A stretch of DNA of 64,000 bases, taken from the NCBI GenBank assembly GCA_052246725.1, contig JBQQCL010000001.1; one strand, written 5' to 3'. This document shows, piece by piece, positions 1 to 9,580 of this stretch; the first letter of the stretch is position 1; each line of letters starts with the position of its first letter. Source of the DNA: Pseudalkalibacillus sp052246725. Its GTDB lineage: Bacteria > Bacillota > Bacilli > Bacillales > Fictibacillaceae. Position numbers and translations under genes: made by a program. The notes under the pieces were generated by a model. It ran no database searches. It saw only the letters and a list, made by a program, of their open reading frames with translations, and was not told where the DNA came from.

Positions 1-313
1 CTTCACCGATAAATTCTGCTATTTTGGATTCGACCAAGAAAAACAAGTCTTCGAATTCAGCTGAATACTCAATCGTGCTCCTGTCCATGATCGAAACTTG
101 ATCTACTGCATGTATAATCCTTTCAGCTTCTTCTTTAGAAAGAATGGCTTGTTCTTGAAGCATTATGGTATGAGCCCGATGAACCCTCATCATACTTTCA
201 AATAAATGAGCACGTTGGTCCTGGAATATAGGCATTAACAATTCATTTGCAAAGGTCTTTCCTGGAAAAGAAGAACCATCCTGCTCTTCAAACGTTTCCT
301 TATACGTTTTCAT
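1..313 (-). CDS. Fumarate/argininosuccinate lyase superfamily protein (N-terminal part)
   Basis: The ATG at 313 opens a frame that stays open to the window edge, so only about 104 N-terminal residues are visible. The helical start (VHRAHTIMLQEQAILSKEEA, followed by a region rich in Asp and Glu) resembles the N-terminal domain of argininosuccinate lyase and its relatives; the catalytic domains lie outside the window. It begins 18 bp after the ABC permease stop and is the last visible gene of the ROK-controlled operon. It may therefore act on the imported compound rather than in arginine synthesis; that role is inference. Confidence 0.65.
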   Translation of the reverse strand, partial: MKTYKETFEEQDGSSFPGKTFANELLMPIFQDQRAHLFESMMRVHRAHTIMLQEQAILSKEEAERIIHAVDQVSIMDRSTIEYSAEFEDLFFLVESKIAEFIGE

Positions 314-331
314 GTTACTTTCACCTCTTTT

Positions 332-2017
332 TTACATAGTATTTTCCGATTTCAAACCCAGGAACTTATATGAAATAAACAATACGATGGCGATCAATCC
401 AACTTGTATCATGCCATATGCAGCAGCTTGACCAAGGTTGAACATCCGCAACTGATTCATGATTTCAATTGATATCGGACGATTACCTAATGTGTATAAG
501 AGGACTGACGTCGGAAATTCTCCAACAGCTTGGACAAAGGCAAGCAATGTTCCGCTCAATACCCCTGGCATAATGATCGGAAGGACAATTTTACGGAACG
601 TGTAAAACCACTTTGCTCCTAAGTTCTGGGCTGCTTCCTCAATGGAATCATCCAATTGTTCCAATACAGCTGTAGTCGACCTGACGACCAGAGGGATGAA
701 CCGTATGAAATAGGCTAATGGTAAAATCCAAAAAGTACCTACCAATGTTTGACCAAACGAAAATGGTGTCGGTTTATTGAAAGCTAAAATCAAGTTCATA
801 CCCACGACAGTAGCCGGTAATGCCCATGGGATCATCACGAGGATGTCGAGCAGGTTCTTCCCGATGAATTTTCTTTTCACAAGTGCATAAGATGTGATGA
901 TTCCGAACGCAAAACAACCGAGCGATGCAACAAATGCCATGAATAAACTATTACGCACAGGATCCCAAATCGAAGTATCTTTAAACAAAAGAATATAGTT
1001 TTCCAGATTGAAAGTTGTCGGGTAAATCTGCCACGTCCATGTTCCTTCTGGTACCAATGACAAAATCAATAGGGTTGCATGCGGCAGAAGCAAAATGATC
1101 ATAGCTAGTATACCGAGAACCACCATGACCCATTTCAGAAATGGATTACTTACTTCACTTCGATGTGCTCCAATCCCTTTACTGGCCATCCTGTAATCGC
1201 GGCGATTCTGGAACCATCTCATAAATAACAGAAAGGAGATGGAAACAGCTGATAGAATGACGGATTGTGTAGCAGCCATTTCCAGGTTGCCATTTATTTT
1301 TGAAAAGTAGATTTGGAGGCTCAGTACACGAAAACCACCAGCTAATAGGAATGGTGCACTGAATGAAGCCATCGAAACCATAAAGACAAGTAAAGAAGCC
1401 GCCACTAGAGCTGGTGTCAACAATGGAAAAGTAACCTTCCAAAAAACAGTCCAACGGTTAGAACCAAGATTATAGGCTGCATCTTCAAGCGATGGATCGA
1501 TATTGTTTATAGCAGAAGAACAAGTCATATAAAAATACGGATACATCGTATAGGCATGTACTAATAGAATTCCTGAGACGCCTCCAATACTGAATGGAAC
1601 TTTCGAGAGGTTGAACAGATCTTTAATAGCATTCGGTACTAGTCCAGCTTCTCCATACAGAAACATAAATGACATAACTCCCACTAATGAAGGCAGAACA
1701 ATCGGCATGATTGCCACGCCAGAAAAGAACCTCCGTCCCGGAAAGTCATAGCGGTTGAATATGAACGCAAGAGGTACCCCTATCAATGCACTGAACAATA
1801 CAGATAAGAGGGAGATATAGACAGAGTTCCAAAGTGCCTCTAGATTTGAAGACGCCTTTGCACCGAAAAAGTCTGCATAGTTCTTTATTGTCGCAACACC
1901 ATCACGTTGAAAGCTCTCAATTGTCGTTTCGATTGATGGATAGAGGACATATCCTGCCAGAACTAATATGATCGGAATCAATAATAATGCTGTTTTCCGT
2001 TTTTCCGCGTTCAACAT
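332..2017 (-). CDS. ABC transporter permease, two fused modules (Fe3+/aminoethylphosphonate/thiamine type)
   Basis: A 561-residue integral membrane protein with two homologous halves, each about six helices. Each half carries an EAA loop: EDAAYNLGSNRWTVFWKV near residues 178-193, and EEAAQNLGAKWFYTFRKI in the second half. Such double permeases (FbpB/ThiP/PhnV-like) pair with one ATPase and one binding protein, and those two genes lie directly upstream. The start codon shares one base with the ATPase stop, which indicates translational coupling. The substrate cannot be read from sequence; iron, thiamine and 2-aminoethylphosphonate systems all look like this. Confidence 0.9.
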   Translation of the reverse strand: MLNAEKRKTALLLIPIILVLAGYVLYPSIETTIESFQRDGVATIKNYADFFGAKASSNLEALWNSVYISLLSVLFSALIGVPLAFIFNRYDFPGRRFFSGVAIMPIVLPSLVGVMSFMFLYGEAGLVPNAIKDLFNLSKVPFSIGGVSGILLVHAYTMYPYFYMTCSSAINNIDPSLEDAAYNLGSNRWTVFWKVTFPLLTPALVAASLLVFMVSMASFSAPFLLAGGFRVLSLQIYFSKINGNLEMAATQSVILSAVSISFLLFMRWFQNRRDYRMASKGIGAHRSEVSNPFLKWVMVVLGILAMIILLLPHATLLILSLVPEGTWTWQIYPTTFNLENYILLFKDTSIWDPVRNSLFMAFVASLGCFAFGIITSYALVKRKFIGKNLLDILVMIPWALPATVVGMNLILAFNKPTPFSFGQTLVGTFWILPLAYFIRFIPLVVRSTTAVLEQLDDSIEEAAQNLGAKWFYTFRKIVLPIIMPGVLSGTLLAFVQAVGEFPTSVLLYTLGNRPISIEIMNQLRMFNLGQAAAYGMIQVGLIAIVLFISYKFLGLKSENTM

Positions 2018-3099
2018 TATGCTCTCTCCCTCATTGATGGCACCACTCTGATTTTTTCTGGTGGAAGCTGAAGCACGACTTCAACACCCTCCTGGAGATA
2101 TGTAAAAGAACCCTCGTTTAAAGTAGTGACTTTTAATTGAATCCCTTCAGATAATTCAAGCAATGTATGGACTGCAGCTCCTGTGAACTGGACAATTTTC
2201 ACTTTACCTCTTAAAACATTCGGTCCTGTGATATTCTCCTTACTAATCCTTATTGCTTCTGGTCTAATAGAGATTTTAAGATCCCTATTTGCTTTCAACC
2301 GTTCATCTAATAGCTGGGCTATTTGAACATCCATTCCAAGATCATTACAATGGATTCGATCATTTTCATAAGAAACTTTGTAAAGGTTCGTTTCTCCAAT
2401 GAATTCAGCTACAAAGTCATTGACTGGGTTATTGTATATCTCTGTAGGGGTGCCAATTTGCTGACAAACACCTTCACTAAAAACAGCAATCCGATCGCTC
2501 ATAGACAATGCTTCAACCTGGTCATGTGTGACATAGATGGTCGTAATTCCATAATCCCTTTGTAATCGTAAAATTTCTGTCCTCATTTCATCTCTTAATC
2601 TAGCATCAAGATTACTCAATGGTTCGTCCAGCAACAGAATATCGGGCTCGATCGCCAATGCCCTTGCTAAAGCCACACGTTGTTGCTGTCCTCCACTTAA
2701 CTGACTGACTTGACGATCAATGAATTTTTCCAACCGGACTTTCCCAAGTACTTCTTTTACTTTTTCACTGATTTTAGAGCGCTCCATCTTCCTTACTTTT
2801 AAACCGAATGCAACATTTTCTGCTACGGTCATATGTGGGAAAAGGGCATAGTTTTGAAAAACCATGCCCGTATTCCGCTTCTCAGGTGGAACTGTCGTCA
2901 TATCACGATCATTGAACTTCACTTTTCCTTCAGTAGGGTAATAGAACCCCGCGATCATCCTAAGAGTTGTTGTTTTACCGCAACCACTGGGACCGAGGAA
3001 TGTAAAGAACTCCCCTTCTTCGATTTTCAAATCAAGCTCTTTGACGGCTGTCACATCTCCGAATTTTTTGGTAATGGTGGATAGATCCACTGCTGACAT
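2017..3099 (-). CDS. ABC transporter ATP-binding protein (PotA/FbpC type)
   Basis: A cytoplasmic ATPase of about 360 residues. It has Walker A GPSGCGKTT near residue 36, Q-loop, signature LSGGQQQRVALARAL, Walker B DILLLDEP, the switch histidine in YVTHDQ, and a C-terminal TOBE-like domain (SIRPEAIRI onward). I prefer the ATG at 3099 (MSAVDL), with an AAGGAG site about 11 bases upstream; a TTG three codons earlier is possible. It energises the permease that follows and uses the binding protein encoded just upstream. Confidence 0.92.
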   Translation of the reverse strand: MSAVDLSTITKKFGDVTAVKELDLKIEEGEFFTFLGPSGCGKTTTLRMIAGFYYPTEGKVKFNDRDMTTVPPEKRNTGMVFQNYALFPHMTVAENVAFGLKVRKMERSKISEKVKEVLGKVRLEKFIDRQVSQLSGGQQQRVALARALAIEPDILLLDEPLSNLDARLRDEMRTEILRLQRDYGITTIYVTHDQVEALSMSDRIAVFSEGVCQQIGTPTEIYNNPVNDFVAEFIGETNLYKVSYENDRIHCNDLGMDVQIAQLLDERLKANRDLKISIRPEAIRISKENITGPNVLRGKVKIVQFTGAAVHTLLELSEGIQLKVTTLNEGSFTYLQEGVEVVLQLPPEKIRVVPSMRERA

Positions 3100-3147
3100 A
3101 GACAACAACTCTCCTTTTTCACTTTCTTTAAGGTGGACAAAGAAAGG

Positions 3148-4248
3148 TTATTCGCTCTTGTCCTTATCTGAACTTTTAATTTCTTGATCCCAATGTTCCA
3201 TCCATTCAGGTGACTTCTCCTGGAACACACTCCAATCGATGTCCATCGGTTTGATTTCGGTATTTTCAATCCAATCAGGAAGCCCTTCTACATCATCACG
3301 TGTCGGGATCCGATAGAATTTTTCTGCTAAAAGCTTTGCCGCTTCCTTCGTATTGACGAACTCATAAAATGCTTTTGCTGCTTCTGGATGAGGTGCATCC
3401 TTCACAATTGCTATCCCTTCTGTCAAGACAGGGGTACCGCTTTCCGGAATCACATAACTGAACGGATATCCTTTCTCCTCAGCAAGCATGACTGTATCAG
3501 GCATATTCCATACAGAAATCGTTCCTACGCCTTTTGCCACCTGGTTATACATGACTTCAGGGTTAGCACTGTACTCTTTCGTATTTTGATCTAATTTTTG
3601 TAACCATTCATATCCTTCTTGAGGATCCTGGCTTTCTTTATACGAACGGTAGATCATTGCAGAATAAATTGTACGCATTGTTCCTGATGCTAATGGATAA
3701 CGGATGATGATTTCATCCTTCCACTTAGTATCGAGAAGATCATCCCAGTCTTTTGGTGCTTCTTCTTCAGAAACCTCTTTATTGTTATAGAGGATCACTT
3801 CTGGGGTTTGGGAGGTACCTGTCCAGTACCACTCTTCATCATGGTACATATCCTCTAATGAGTCGGCATATGTAGGCTTATATTCCATCAGTAACTCTTC
3901 TGACTTCGCTTCATCAAACATGACTTGAGGGGCACCCCACCAAACATCTGCTTGCGGATTATTCTTCTCAGAACGGACACGGTCCAGTACCTCTTGTGAA
4001 CCCATATCAAGAAATTCCATATCTACATCATATTCAGCTTCGAATTGTTTCTCGAATTCACTCAATATATCTTTACCGTGCGGAGAATACACGACAACCT
4101 TATCTTCTAGATTTCCGCTATCTTCATTTTCATTTCCTGAAGACCCTTCTTCTGAACCACTGTCACCGGCCATACAACCAGTCAAGACCATACTGAACAT
4201 CAACAGAAAAAGAAAGGAACGAAATGTATTTTTACTTGCGATTTTCAA
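3148..4248 (-). CDS. ABC transporter solute-binding lipoprotein (Fe3+/AEP-like)
   Basis: An extracellular binding protein with a lipoprotein signal: Lys-rich start, hydrophobic stretch LFLLMFSMVL and lipobox LTGC. A Gly/Ser/Glu linker and a periplasmic-binding fold starting VVVYSPHGKDILSEFEKQF follow. The longest frame would start at 4308, inside the upstream ROK gene. I choose the TTG at 4248 because AGGGAGG lies 8 bases upstream and the resulting start gives a normal signal peptide. Opening strands like VVVYSPHG are common in the iron/aminoethylphosphonate-type binding proteins; the ligand is unknown. Confidence 0.88.
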   Translation of the reverse strand: MKIASKNTFRSFLFLLMFSMVLTGCMAGDSGSEEGSSGNENEDSGNLEDKVVVYSPHGKDILSEFEKQFEAEYDVDMEFLDMGSQEVLDRVRSEKNNPQADVWWGAPQVMFDEAKSEELLMEYKPTYADSLEDMYHDEEWYWTGTSQTPEVILYNNKEVSEEEAPKDWDDLLDTKWKDEIIIRYPLASGTMRTIYSAMIYRSYKESQDPQEGYEWLQKLDQNTKEYSANPEVMYNQVAKGVGTISVWNMPDTVMLAEEKGYPFSYVIPESGTPVLTEGIAIVKDAPHPEAAKAFYEFVNTKEAAKLLAEKFYRIPTRDDVEGLPDWIENTEIKPMDIDWSVFQEKSPEWMEHWDQEIKSSDKDKSE

Positions 4249-4264
4249 ACCGAAAACCTCCCTG

Positions 4265-5428
4265 TCAGATTTTAAAAATAGAATCATATTCTTTGAGAAA
4301 CAATGCACTTGCCCCGATGACTCCTGCTTCTTTACCTAATTTAGTAGGGAACACTTCACACTTTCCAGGAGTGTATTTCTTAATGATCTCTTGAAGCTGT
4401 TCTCTGAAACTCTCATATGATCCGCTGATACCACCTCCTAATATGATAATTTCAGGGTCTAATAATGAGATGTAATTCGAAATGCCGATCCCTAGATTTT
4501 CTATCGCAAAGTCAATGACGTCTCGTGCATCTTCATCTCCCTTATCTGCCATTTCAAAAGCCTCTTTTGCAGTAACTTTTTTATTGATCCGTTCCGATAG
4601 TTGCTCGCCTATTGAAATCCCACCTGCCATACTTTCAAGAAAACCGAATCCTTTAAGGACAGGGTTGAAGTCACGCGCCAATTCCCTATCAGTTACCTGA
4701 TAGCCGATTTCTCCAGCACTATAGTTACTTCCTCGGTACAGGTTTCCATTAAGGATAATTCCGCTGCCGATTCCAGTCCCAATTGAGATATAAATGATGT
4801 TTGATTTCTCTACGCCTGCTCCGATCCAATGTTCACCTAGTACACTTATATTTACATCGTTGTCCACAAAAATCGGTAAATCGTAATAGGCTTCCAATTC
4901 ATCTTTGATAAGGAACTGCTTCCACTCCAAAGCAGGAGCCGCAATAACCAAACCCTTTTCAACATCCGTCACACCAGCCACACCAAGTCCAATTCCAAGG
5001 ATGTCACTTTTAGTCAAATTCAGATCGTTCAACATCTCTTGAACATCTTCTTGTAAGCGCTTAAACAAATCCTTATGTAAAAATTCCTGGGTAGGAAATT
5101 CACGATAAGAATGTACTTTACCCCTGAGGTCCGTTATTCCTGACGCTACTTTCGACCCTCCAATGTCGATTCCGATAATATAGGCATTGCGTTCGTTAAA
5201 ACAGAGTTGCACCGGTTTACGCCCACCTGTGGTTGAAGAATTCCCCATCCCAACCTCATAAACAAAGCCATCCATAAGTAATTGATTGACAAGTTGTGAC
5301 ACAGTCGGTTTACTGATTTTTACTCTTTTCGATATCTCCGCTCTTGAGATCGGTTCATGCTCGATGATGCAATCCAATACGATTTTGGTATTCATATTTT
5401 TGATGTAAGCCGCATTCCCCTTTTGCAT
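4265..5428 (-). CDS. ROK family transcriptional regulator (XylR/NagC type)
   Basis: A 387-residue protein. Its N-terminal winged helix (PISRAEISKRVKISKPTVSQLVNQL, near residues 26-50) reads as a MarR-like HTH. The ROK sugar-kinase fold follows, with IGIDIGGSKVA, GLGVAGVTD, FVDNDVN and IGTGIGSGI motifs. The usual ROK zinc motif CxCGxxGC is absent, as in some repressor-only ROK proteins. It is the first gene of the ABC operon and its own promoter carries a palindrome, so autoregulation by an imported sugar-like ligand is likely (inference). Confidence 0.88.
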   Translation of the reverse strand: MQKGNAAYIKNMNTKIVLDCIIEHEPISRAEISKRVKISKPTVSQLVNQLLMDGFVYEVGMGNSSTTGGRKPVQLCFNERNAYIIGIDIGGSKVASGITDLRGKVHSYREFPTQEFLHKDLFKRLQEDVQEMLNDLNLTKSDILGIGLGVAGVTDVEKGLVIAAPALEWKQFLIKDELEAYYDLPIFVDNDVNISVLGEHWIGAGVEKSNIIYISIGTGIGSGIILNGNLYRGSNYSAGEIGYQVTDRELARDFNPVLKGFGFLESMAGGISIGEQLSERINKKVTAKEAFEMADKGDEDARDVIDFAIENLGIGISNYISLLDPEIIILGGGISGSYESFREQLQEIIKKYTPGKCEVFPTKLGKEAGVIGASALFLKEYDSIFKI

Positions 5429-5462
5429 TCCTTTAACTCCTTACAATCACCAATTAGTTTGT

Positions 5463-5474
5463 TAAGTTAACTTA
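5463..5474. promoter_or_regulatory. Candidate ROK operator
   Basis: Perfect 12-bp palindrome TAAGTTAACTTA, 34 bp upstream of the ROK start codon and just downstream of the predicted -10 box. Flanking TTAGTTTGTTAA is reminiscent of XylR-type operators. Binding by the adjacent ROK protein is inferred from position. Confidence 0.55.
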
Positions 5475-5481
5475 TTAACCT

Positions 5482-5511
5482 AGTGTAATGAAAAATATGG
5501 TAGACTGTAAA
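5482..5511 (-). promoter_or_regulatory. Sigma-A-like promoter of the ROK-ABC operon
   Basis: Minus-strand TTTACA (-35) and TACACT (-10) are separated by 18 bp. The palindrome at 5463-5474 lies immediately downstream, a normal arrangement for a repressed promoter. Confidence 0.5.
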
Positions 5512-5706
5512 ACTCTGTATATTCCCTTCATATAGTTTTATCAGGTGTTTATCTCTTAATAATGCTGAAATACTCATTTTTTCTAATTTTTTAAATTTTT
5601 AATTAATTTAAGACTAATGAATTGTTACATAAACGAATATTAAAGTATAAGGAATAAAAAGTTGAACATACTGCTAGTAATCATTAAGTGGAGGAGTTGA
5701 ATTTAG

Positions 5707-5820
5707 ATGAAAGGAAAAGACCATTTCTTTACCGGAGTAGTTTGGGGAATTTCGTTAAGCATTCCTCTCTGGATATCTTTTTTTGGATGGATTCGGCTTC
5801 TCGCGCGGTTTGTTCGATGA
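5707..5820 (+). CDS. Small membrane peptide, 37 aa, unknown
   Basis: ATG preceded by GGAGG 12 bases upstream. The 37-residue product starts MKGKDHFFTGVVWGI, has one hydrophobic helix rich in Trp and Phe, and ends in a basic tail (RLLARFVR). One of the few plus-strand genes, it sits alone in the 550-bp gap between the ROK operon promoter and the dehydrogenase terminator. Size and layout fit the short single-span proteins common in Bacillaceae; no function is assigned. Confidence 0.5.
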   Translation: MKGKDHFFTGVVWGISLSIPLWISFFGWIRLLARFVR

Positions 5821-5888
5821 GAGGTATCCAAATCTACTTATATACCTGAAATTTATTTATAAACTTCTATTTTTCATCATCTACAAAT

Positions 5889-5938
5889 GGACATACTTCG
5901 GGTGGAGAACGATTATAGTCCGCATTCCTTTTTCGACA
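5889..5938. repeat. 50-bp dispersed repeat, copy A
   Basis: Matches 36777-36826 at 44 of 50 positions without gaps. It contains GGAGAACGATTATAGTCCGC and ends in a T-rich run. A GTGGA...TCCGC pairing is possible on the plus strand. It lies in an intergenic region next to the dehydrogenase terminator. Confidence 0.7.
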
Positions 5939-5952
5939 TAGTTTATGATGAA

Positions 5953-5980
5953 AAGCACCCCCGTATCTACGAGAGTGCTT
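5953..5980 (-). terminator. Rho-independent terminator of the alcohol dehydrogenase operon
   Basis: On the minus strand AAGCACTCTCGT pairs with ACGGGGGTGCTT (two wobble pairs), followed by a short T run. It starts six bases past the dehydrogenase stop codon. Confidence 0.75.
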
Positions 5981-5985
5981 CCCTT

Positions 5986-7179
5986 CTAGTTTACCTTTGC
6001 TCTACTTTTAAACTTATAATCGAAACAGGTTTGGTAGAGTTGTTCGAGTTCACCTTGTGTCGGGACTCTTGGATTGTTGGCAGGGCTTCCGCTGTCGATC
6101 GCATCTACAGCCATTTTTCCGATTGCTTGATTAAAAGCTGCCTGATCGATTCCCCAGTCCTTGAGATTCGGGATATTCAGCTTTCCGCAAAGTTCCTTCA
6201 CAGATTCAACCGCAATTTTAGCCAGCTCGGCATTGGACATGAATAGATCTGGTTCGAAAATCCGTCCTAAGTCCGCCAGGCGGTCTACACATGCTTCTTT
6301 ACTGTATTCTAGAACGGCTGGCAGCAGCATCGCATTGGAATAGCCGTGTGGCACATGGAACAGTGCACCAATCGGCCTTGACATACCATGGACAAGACAA
6401 ACGGAAGCATTCGTAAACGCGATTCCTGCTTGAAGGGCGCCAAGGGACATTGCTTCACGTGCATCGATATTTTCCCCGTCATTGTAAGCGGTCAAGAGAT
6501 TTTCCACGATCAGTTTCATAGCTGATAAGGAAAAGGTGTCCGTCATCGGGTGTGCCTGTTTTGAGAGATAAGCCTCGATTGCGTGACTAAGAGCATCCAC
6601 ACCTGTTGCTGCAGTAATAGTTTGTGGTGAGGAAACGGTGAGCAAGGGATCGACTATCGCCACCTCAGGCATGAATGGCGGCTGTTTGATCATCATTTTT
6701 ATATCGTCAGTCGTATTCGTGATAACCGTTACATCCGTTGCTTCAGATCCTGTTCCGCCAGTCGTCGGGATTGCGATGTGGGGGAGCGGTATGTTCAATA
6801 CTTTTTCTCGATTCGGTCTGTAGTCACCTATGTACCCCACGTTGTTTGCCAGGACTGCTATCGCCTTCGCTGTATCGATACAGCTTCCACCGCCGAGAGA
6901 GATGACAAGATCACACTGCTCAGTTTTTAAAAGCTCTAATGCTTTACTTACATAACGATCTGTCGGCTCAGATTCGATCCCTAGATAAACCTCAGTCTCA
7001 ACACCTTCTTTTTTAAGAAAGTCCCGGCATTTCGAAACGTACCCGAGTGCGTCCATCACTTTATCACTGACAATGAGTGCCTTTTTCCCTTTTGCTGCAG
7101 CTTCCAATCCTACGTTATCAAGAGCTCCACGACCATAATAGATTTGTTGTGGTGTCCGAAGTATTGCGAATTTCTCCAC
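5986..7179 (-). CDS. Iron-containing alcohol dehydrogenase (group III)
   Basis: About 397 residues with the family layout: N-terminal nucleotide domain with GGGSCIDTAKA and PTTGGTGSEAT, then a helical metal domain with DALSHAIEAYLS and VHGMSRPIGALFHVPHG, which supply the Asp/His iron ligands. The annotated ATG at 7188 sits directly on the AAGGAG site. The GTG at 7179 (MEKFAILRTP) has proper spacing, so I use it. It oxidises or reduces small alcohols/aldehydes such as lactaldehyde or propanediol-type substrates; the exact one is unknown. It forms a two-gene unit with the YjiH-like gene. Confidence 0.9.
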   Translation of the reverse strand: MEKFAILRTPQQIYYGRGALDNVGLEAAAKGKKALIVSDKVMDALGYVSKCRDFLKKEGVETEVYLGIESEPTDRYVSKALELLKTEQCDLVISLGGGSCIDTAKAIAVLANNVGYIGDYRPNREKVLNIPLPHIAIPTTGGTGSEATDVTVITNTTDDIKMMIKQPPFMPEVAIVDPLLTVSSPQTITAATGVDALSHAIEAYLSKQAHPMTDTFSLSAMKLIVENLLTAYNDGENIDAREAMSLGALQAGIAFTNASVCLVHGMSRPIGALFHVPHGYSNAMLLPAVLEYSKEACVDRLADLGRIFEPDLFMSNAELAKIAVESVKELCGKLNIPNLKDWGIDQAAFNQAIGKMAVDAIDSGSPANNPRVPTQGELEQLYQTCFDYKFKSRAKVN

Positions 7180-7206
7180 TTGATCCATCTCCTTTTTGAT
7201 AGTTTG

Positions 7207-8541
7207 TCAGAGTACCAAATAAGCGATTGGAGTCACGATGATGAGTGTGAGAATTGTACGTTCAACCCAAATGAGCATCATTTTCCCTATGCTGAGCGGG
7301 ATTTCAGTCGACAGAATACATGGAATCAATGCTGAAAAGAACATGATGGCGGATACAGATAACACACCGATGACAAAGCGCGTGACTAGAGGTGCATCCA
7401 CGACTAGTAATGCTGGCAAAAACATCTCCGCGATTTCAATGGCTGCTGCTTTAGCGGCAAGCAACGGCTCTGGAATTTGTAAGAGCGCAGTGAATGGATA
7501 AAAAATATAGCCTAAAATATCGAAAAACGGCGTGAATTCCGCAAGCATAAGCCCGAGTAGGCCGACTGACATGATTGAAGGCAGGATCGCCATCGTCATG
7601 ATGAAGCCATCCTTCAGATTAACCCAGATGTTTTTTCCGAATGTTGGCGCGTTCTTAGCCGCATCCATCGCCTGGGACCACGCGCTTTTCACCCGGTTGC
7701 CGGTCGGCTTCGATTCCGGAGTGCCTTCCATGCCTTGATAATAGTCATCACTCATGCTCCTCAGCGGGTAGATGCGGACTGTAATCGCCGTGACCAGGAA
7801 CGTTACAAGCAAGGTCACCCAGAAGTATGTATTCCAGATTTCCATCAAGCCCAGTGTGTTTGCAACAACGATCATGAACGTAGCCGAAACCGTTGAAAAT
7901 CCTGTCGCAATGATCGTCGCTTCCTTGACCGTGTACTTCCCTTCCTTAAAAACGCGGTTTGTGATGAGCAGGCCGATTGAGTAGCTTCCGACAAATGAAG
8001 CCACGGCATCAATCGCGGAACGTCCTGGCGTTTTCCAAATCGGACGCATGATCGGCTGGACGAGGACGCCGATGAATTCAAGCAATCCGTAACCGACGAG
8101 TAATGCAAGGAAAACCGCACCGATTGGCACAAGTAGACCGACTGGGATGACAAGCTTTTCAAATAGGAACGGTCCCATGTTCGGTGTCATCATCCAGGCC
8201 GGACCAAGCTTGAACATGATCAGAATTGACGCGAACAAACCAAGGACTTTGAGCAGCGAGAATACGAGCGTGACGTTGTCCTTCTTCCATGTTTTCGAAT
8301 AAAAAGGATAGGCAGCCCCAAGTAAAATGACAAGCAGGGCATAATACGGCACCAGCGCAGGAAAAGTAACCTGGAACCAGGTAACAAGATGATCGAGCGG
8401 AATGGACGATTTCTCATTAACCGTAATCGGGAAGAAAAACATGAAGATTCCGATTGCGCTGAAAAATGCGAACTTCCCTACCGTCGATCCATTCGATTGC
8501 GTAGGTACCTCTGGATTCACTCCAGGATTCATCTGGGACAT
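7207..8541 (-). CDS. yjiH: YjiH family membrane protein (nucleoside-recognition/gate domain)
   Basis: A 444-residue polytopic protein. After a short soluble N-terminus it has about nine to ten hydrophobic helices, including the conserved blocks GKFAFFSAIGIFMFFFPI and IGLLITNRVFKEGKYT. The family is widespread in Bacillaceae and is believed to be a transporter-like membrane protein; the cargo is not established. Start is supported by AAGGAGG seven bases upstream. It lies 27 bp before the alcohol dehydrogenase and probably shares its transcript. Confidence 0.85.
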   Translation of the reverse strand: MSQMNPGVNPEVPTQSNGSTVGKFAFFSAIGIFMFFFPITVNEKSSIPLDHLVTWFQVTFPALVPYYALLVILLGAAYPFYSKTWKKDNVTLVFSLLKVLGLFASILIMFKLGPAWMMTPNMGPFLFEKLVIPVGLLVPIGAVFLALLVGYGLLEFIGVLVQPIMRPIWKTPGRSAIDAVASFVGSYSIGLLITNRVFKEGKYTVKEATIIATGFSTVSATFMIVVANTLGLMEIWNTYFWVTLLVTFLVTAITVRIYPLRSMSDDYYQGMEGTPESKPTGNRVKSAWSQAMDAAKNAPTFGKNIWVNLKDGFIMTMAILPSIMSVGLLGLMLAEFTPFFDILGYIFYPFTALLQIPEPLLAAKAAAIEIAEMFLPALLVVDAPLVTRFVIGVLSVSAIMFFSALIPCILSTEIPLSIGKMMLIWVERTILTLIIVTPIAYLVL

Positions 8542-8689
8542 CTGTATACCTCCTTATTTGACACAATATTCCGATAATTAAATGTATTTAACTGCTACCA
8601 TTAATTTAGATACGAAGCACTCCAAATCCTCTTTGGTTTATTTTTCTTTTTTCCTGATCGTTGTATATATGGATTTACGCATAAGAAAA

Positions 8690-8725
8690 GGCTGGCCATA
8701 CGTGTCTATCTCCGTTCAGCCAACC
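8690..8725 (-). terminator. Terminator of the hexuronate operon
   Basis: Minus-strand GGTTGGC pairs with GCCAGCC across a 22-base loop, followed by TTTTC. It lies 18 bp past the uxuB-like stop. Confidence 0.65.
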
Positions 8726-8743
8726 TCTATTATTCAAATGAAT

Positions 8744-9580
8744 TCAAACTCCTGAATAGGCCATGAAACCACCGTCAATTGGAACGGTGACACCTGTTAC
8801 AAAACTTGAATACGATTCGTCTGCAAGCCAGAGCATGGTTCCAAGCAAGTCTTCAGGTTTTCCGAACCGTTTCATCGGTGTGTTTGAAATGATTTTTTCT
8901 GATCTTGCCGTATGGCTGCCATCCTCATTCAACAGTAGATTTTTGTTTTGTTTCGTCAGGAAAAAACCGGGTGCGATCGCGTTTACTCGTAATCCCGCTT
9001 CAGCAAAATGCACAGCCATCCACATGGTGAAGTTGTTTATGGAAGCTTTTGCTGCGCTATAAGCTGGGACTTTCGTCATTGGCGAGTAAGCGCTCATCGA
9101 CGAGATGTTGAGAATTGCAGGAGCTTCCGCTTTCAAAAGTGCTTTGCCGAATACCTGGCTTGCAAGGAATGAGCCAGTGAAATTACTGTCGAAGACACTT
9201 TTGAATCCGTTCTCGTCCAGATCGAAAAATGATTTTTCCTCTTCAGCATCTTCGTATTTTTCGGAATCTGTGATGGCGTCGGGATGGTTACCGCCTGCCC
9301 CATTGATTAAAAGATCGACTCGTCCGAAAGTCTTGATGACTTCCTCTCTGGCATTCTCCAGCGATGACCGAGCCAATACATCAGTAGCGATCGAAATGGC
9401 GGTTCCTCCGGATTGACGGATTTCCTCAGCTACTTTTTGGCCTTTTTCAGCTGTCCGATTCAGGATGGCAACTTTTACACCGTGACGGGAAAGTTCTTTC
9501 GCCATCCTCGAACACAAGACACCACTGCCACCTGTGATCACAGCTACCCTATCTTGTAAGTTTTGATGCTTGGGAATCAT
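8744..9580 (-). CDS. uxuB: SDR-type D-mannonate oxidoreductase (fructuronate reductase, UxuB/YjmF family)
   Basis: A Rossmann dehydrogenase of about 278 residues with GGSGVLCSRMAKEL (cofactor loop), NGAGG, the catalytic Ser in ILNISSMSAYS and the YSAAK Tyr/Lys pair. It should interconvert D-fructuronate and D-mannonate. Position beside uxuA matches B. subtilis yjmF. A GTG at 9589 also opens the frame, but the ATG at 9580 has AAAGGG at a good distance. The gene overlaps the end of uxuA by 32 bp, so the two are tightly coupled. It is the last gene of the operon. Confidence 0.85.
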   Translation of the reverse strand: MIPKHQNLQDRVAVITGGSGVLCSRMAKELSRHGVKVAILNRTAEKGQKVAEEIRQSGGTAISIATDVLARSSLENAREEVIKTFGRVDLLINGAGGNHPDAITDSEKYEDAEEEKSFFDLDENGFKSVFDSNFTGSFLASQVFGKALLKAEAPAILNISSMSAYSPMTKVPAYSAAKASINNFTMWMAVHFAEAGLRVNAIAPGFFLTKQNKNLLLNEDGSHTARSEKIISNTPMKRFGKPEDLLGTMLWLADESYSSFVTGVTVPIDGGFMAYSGV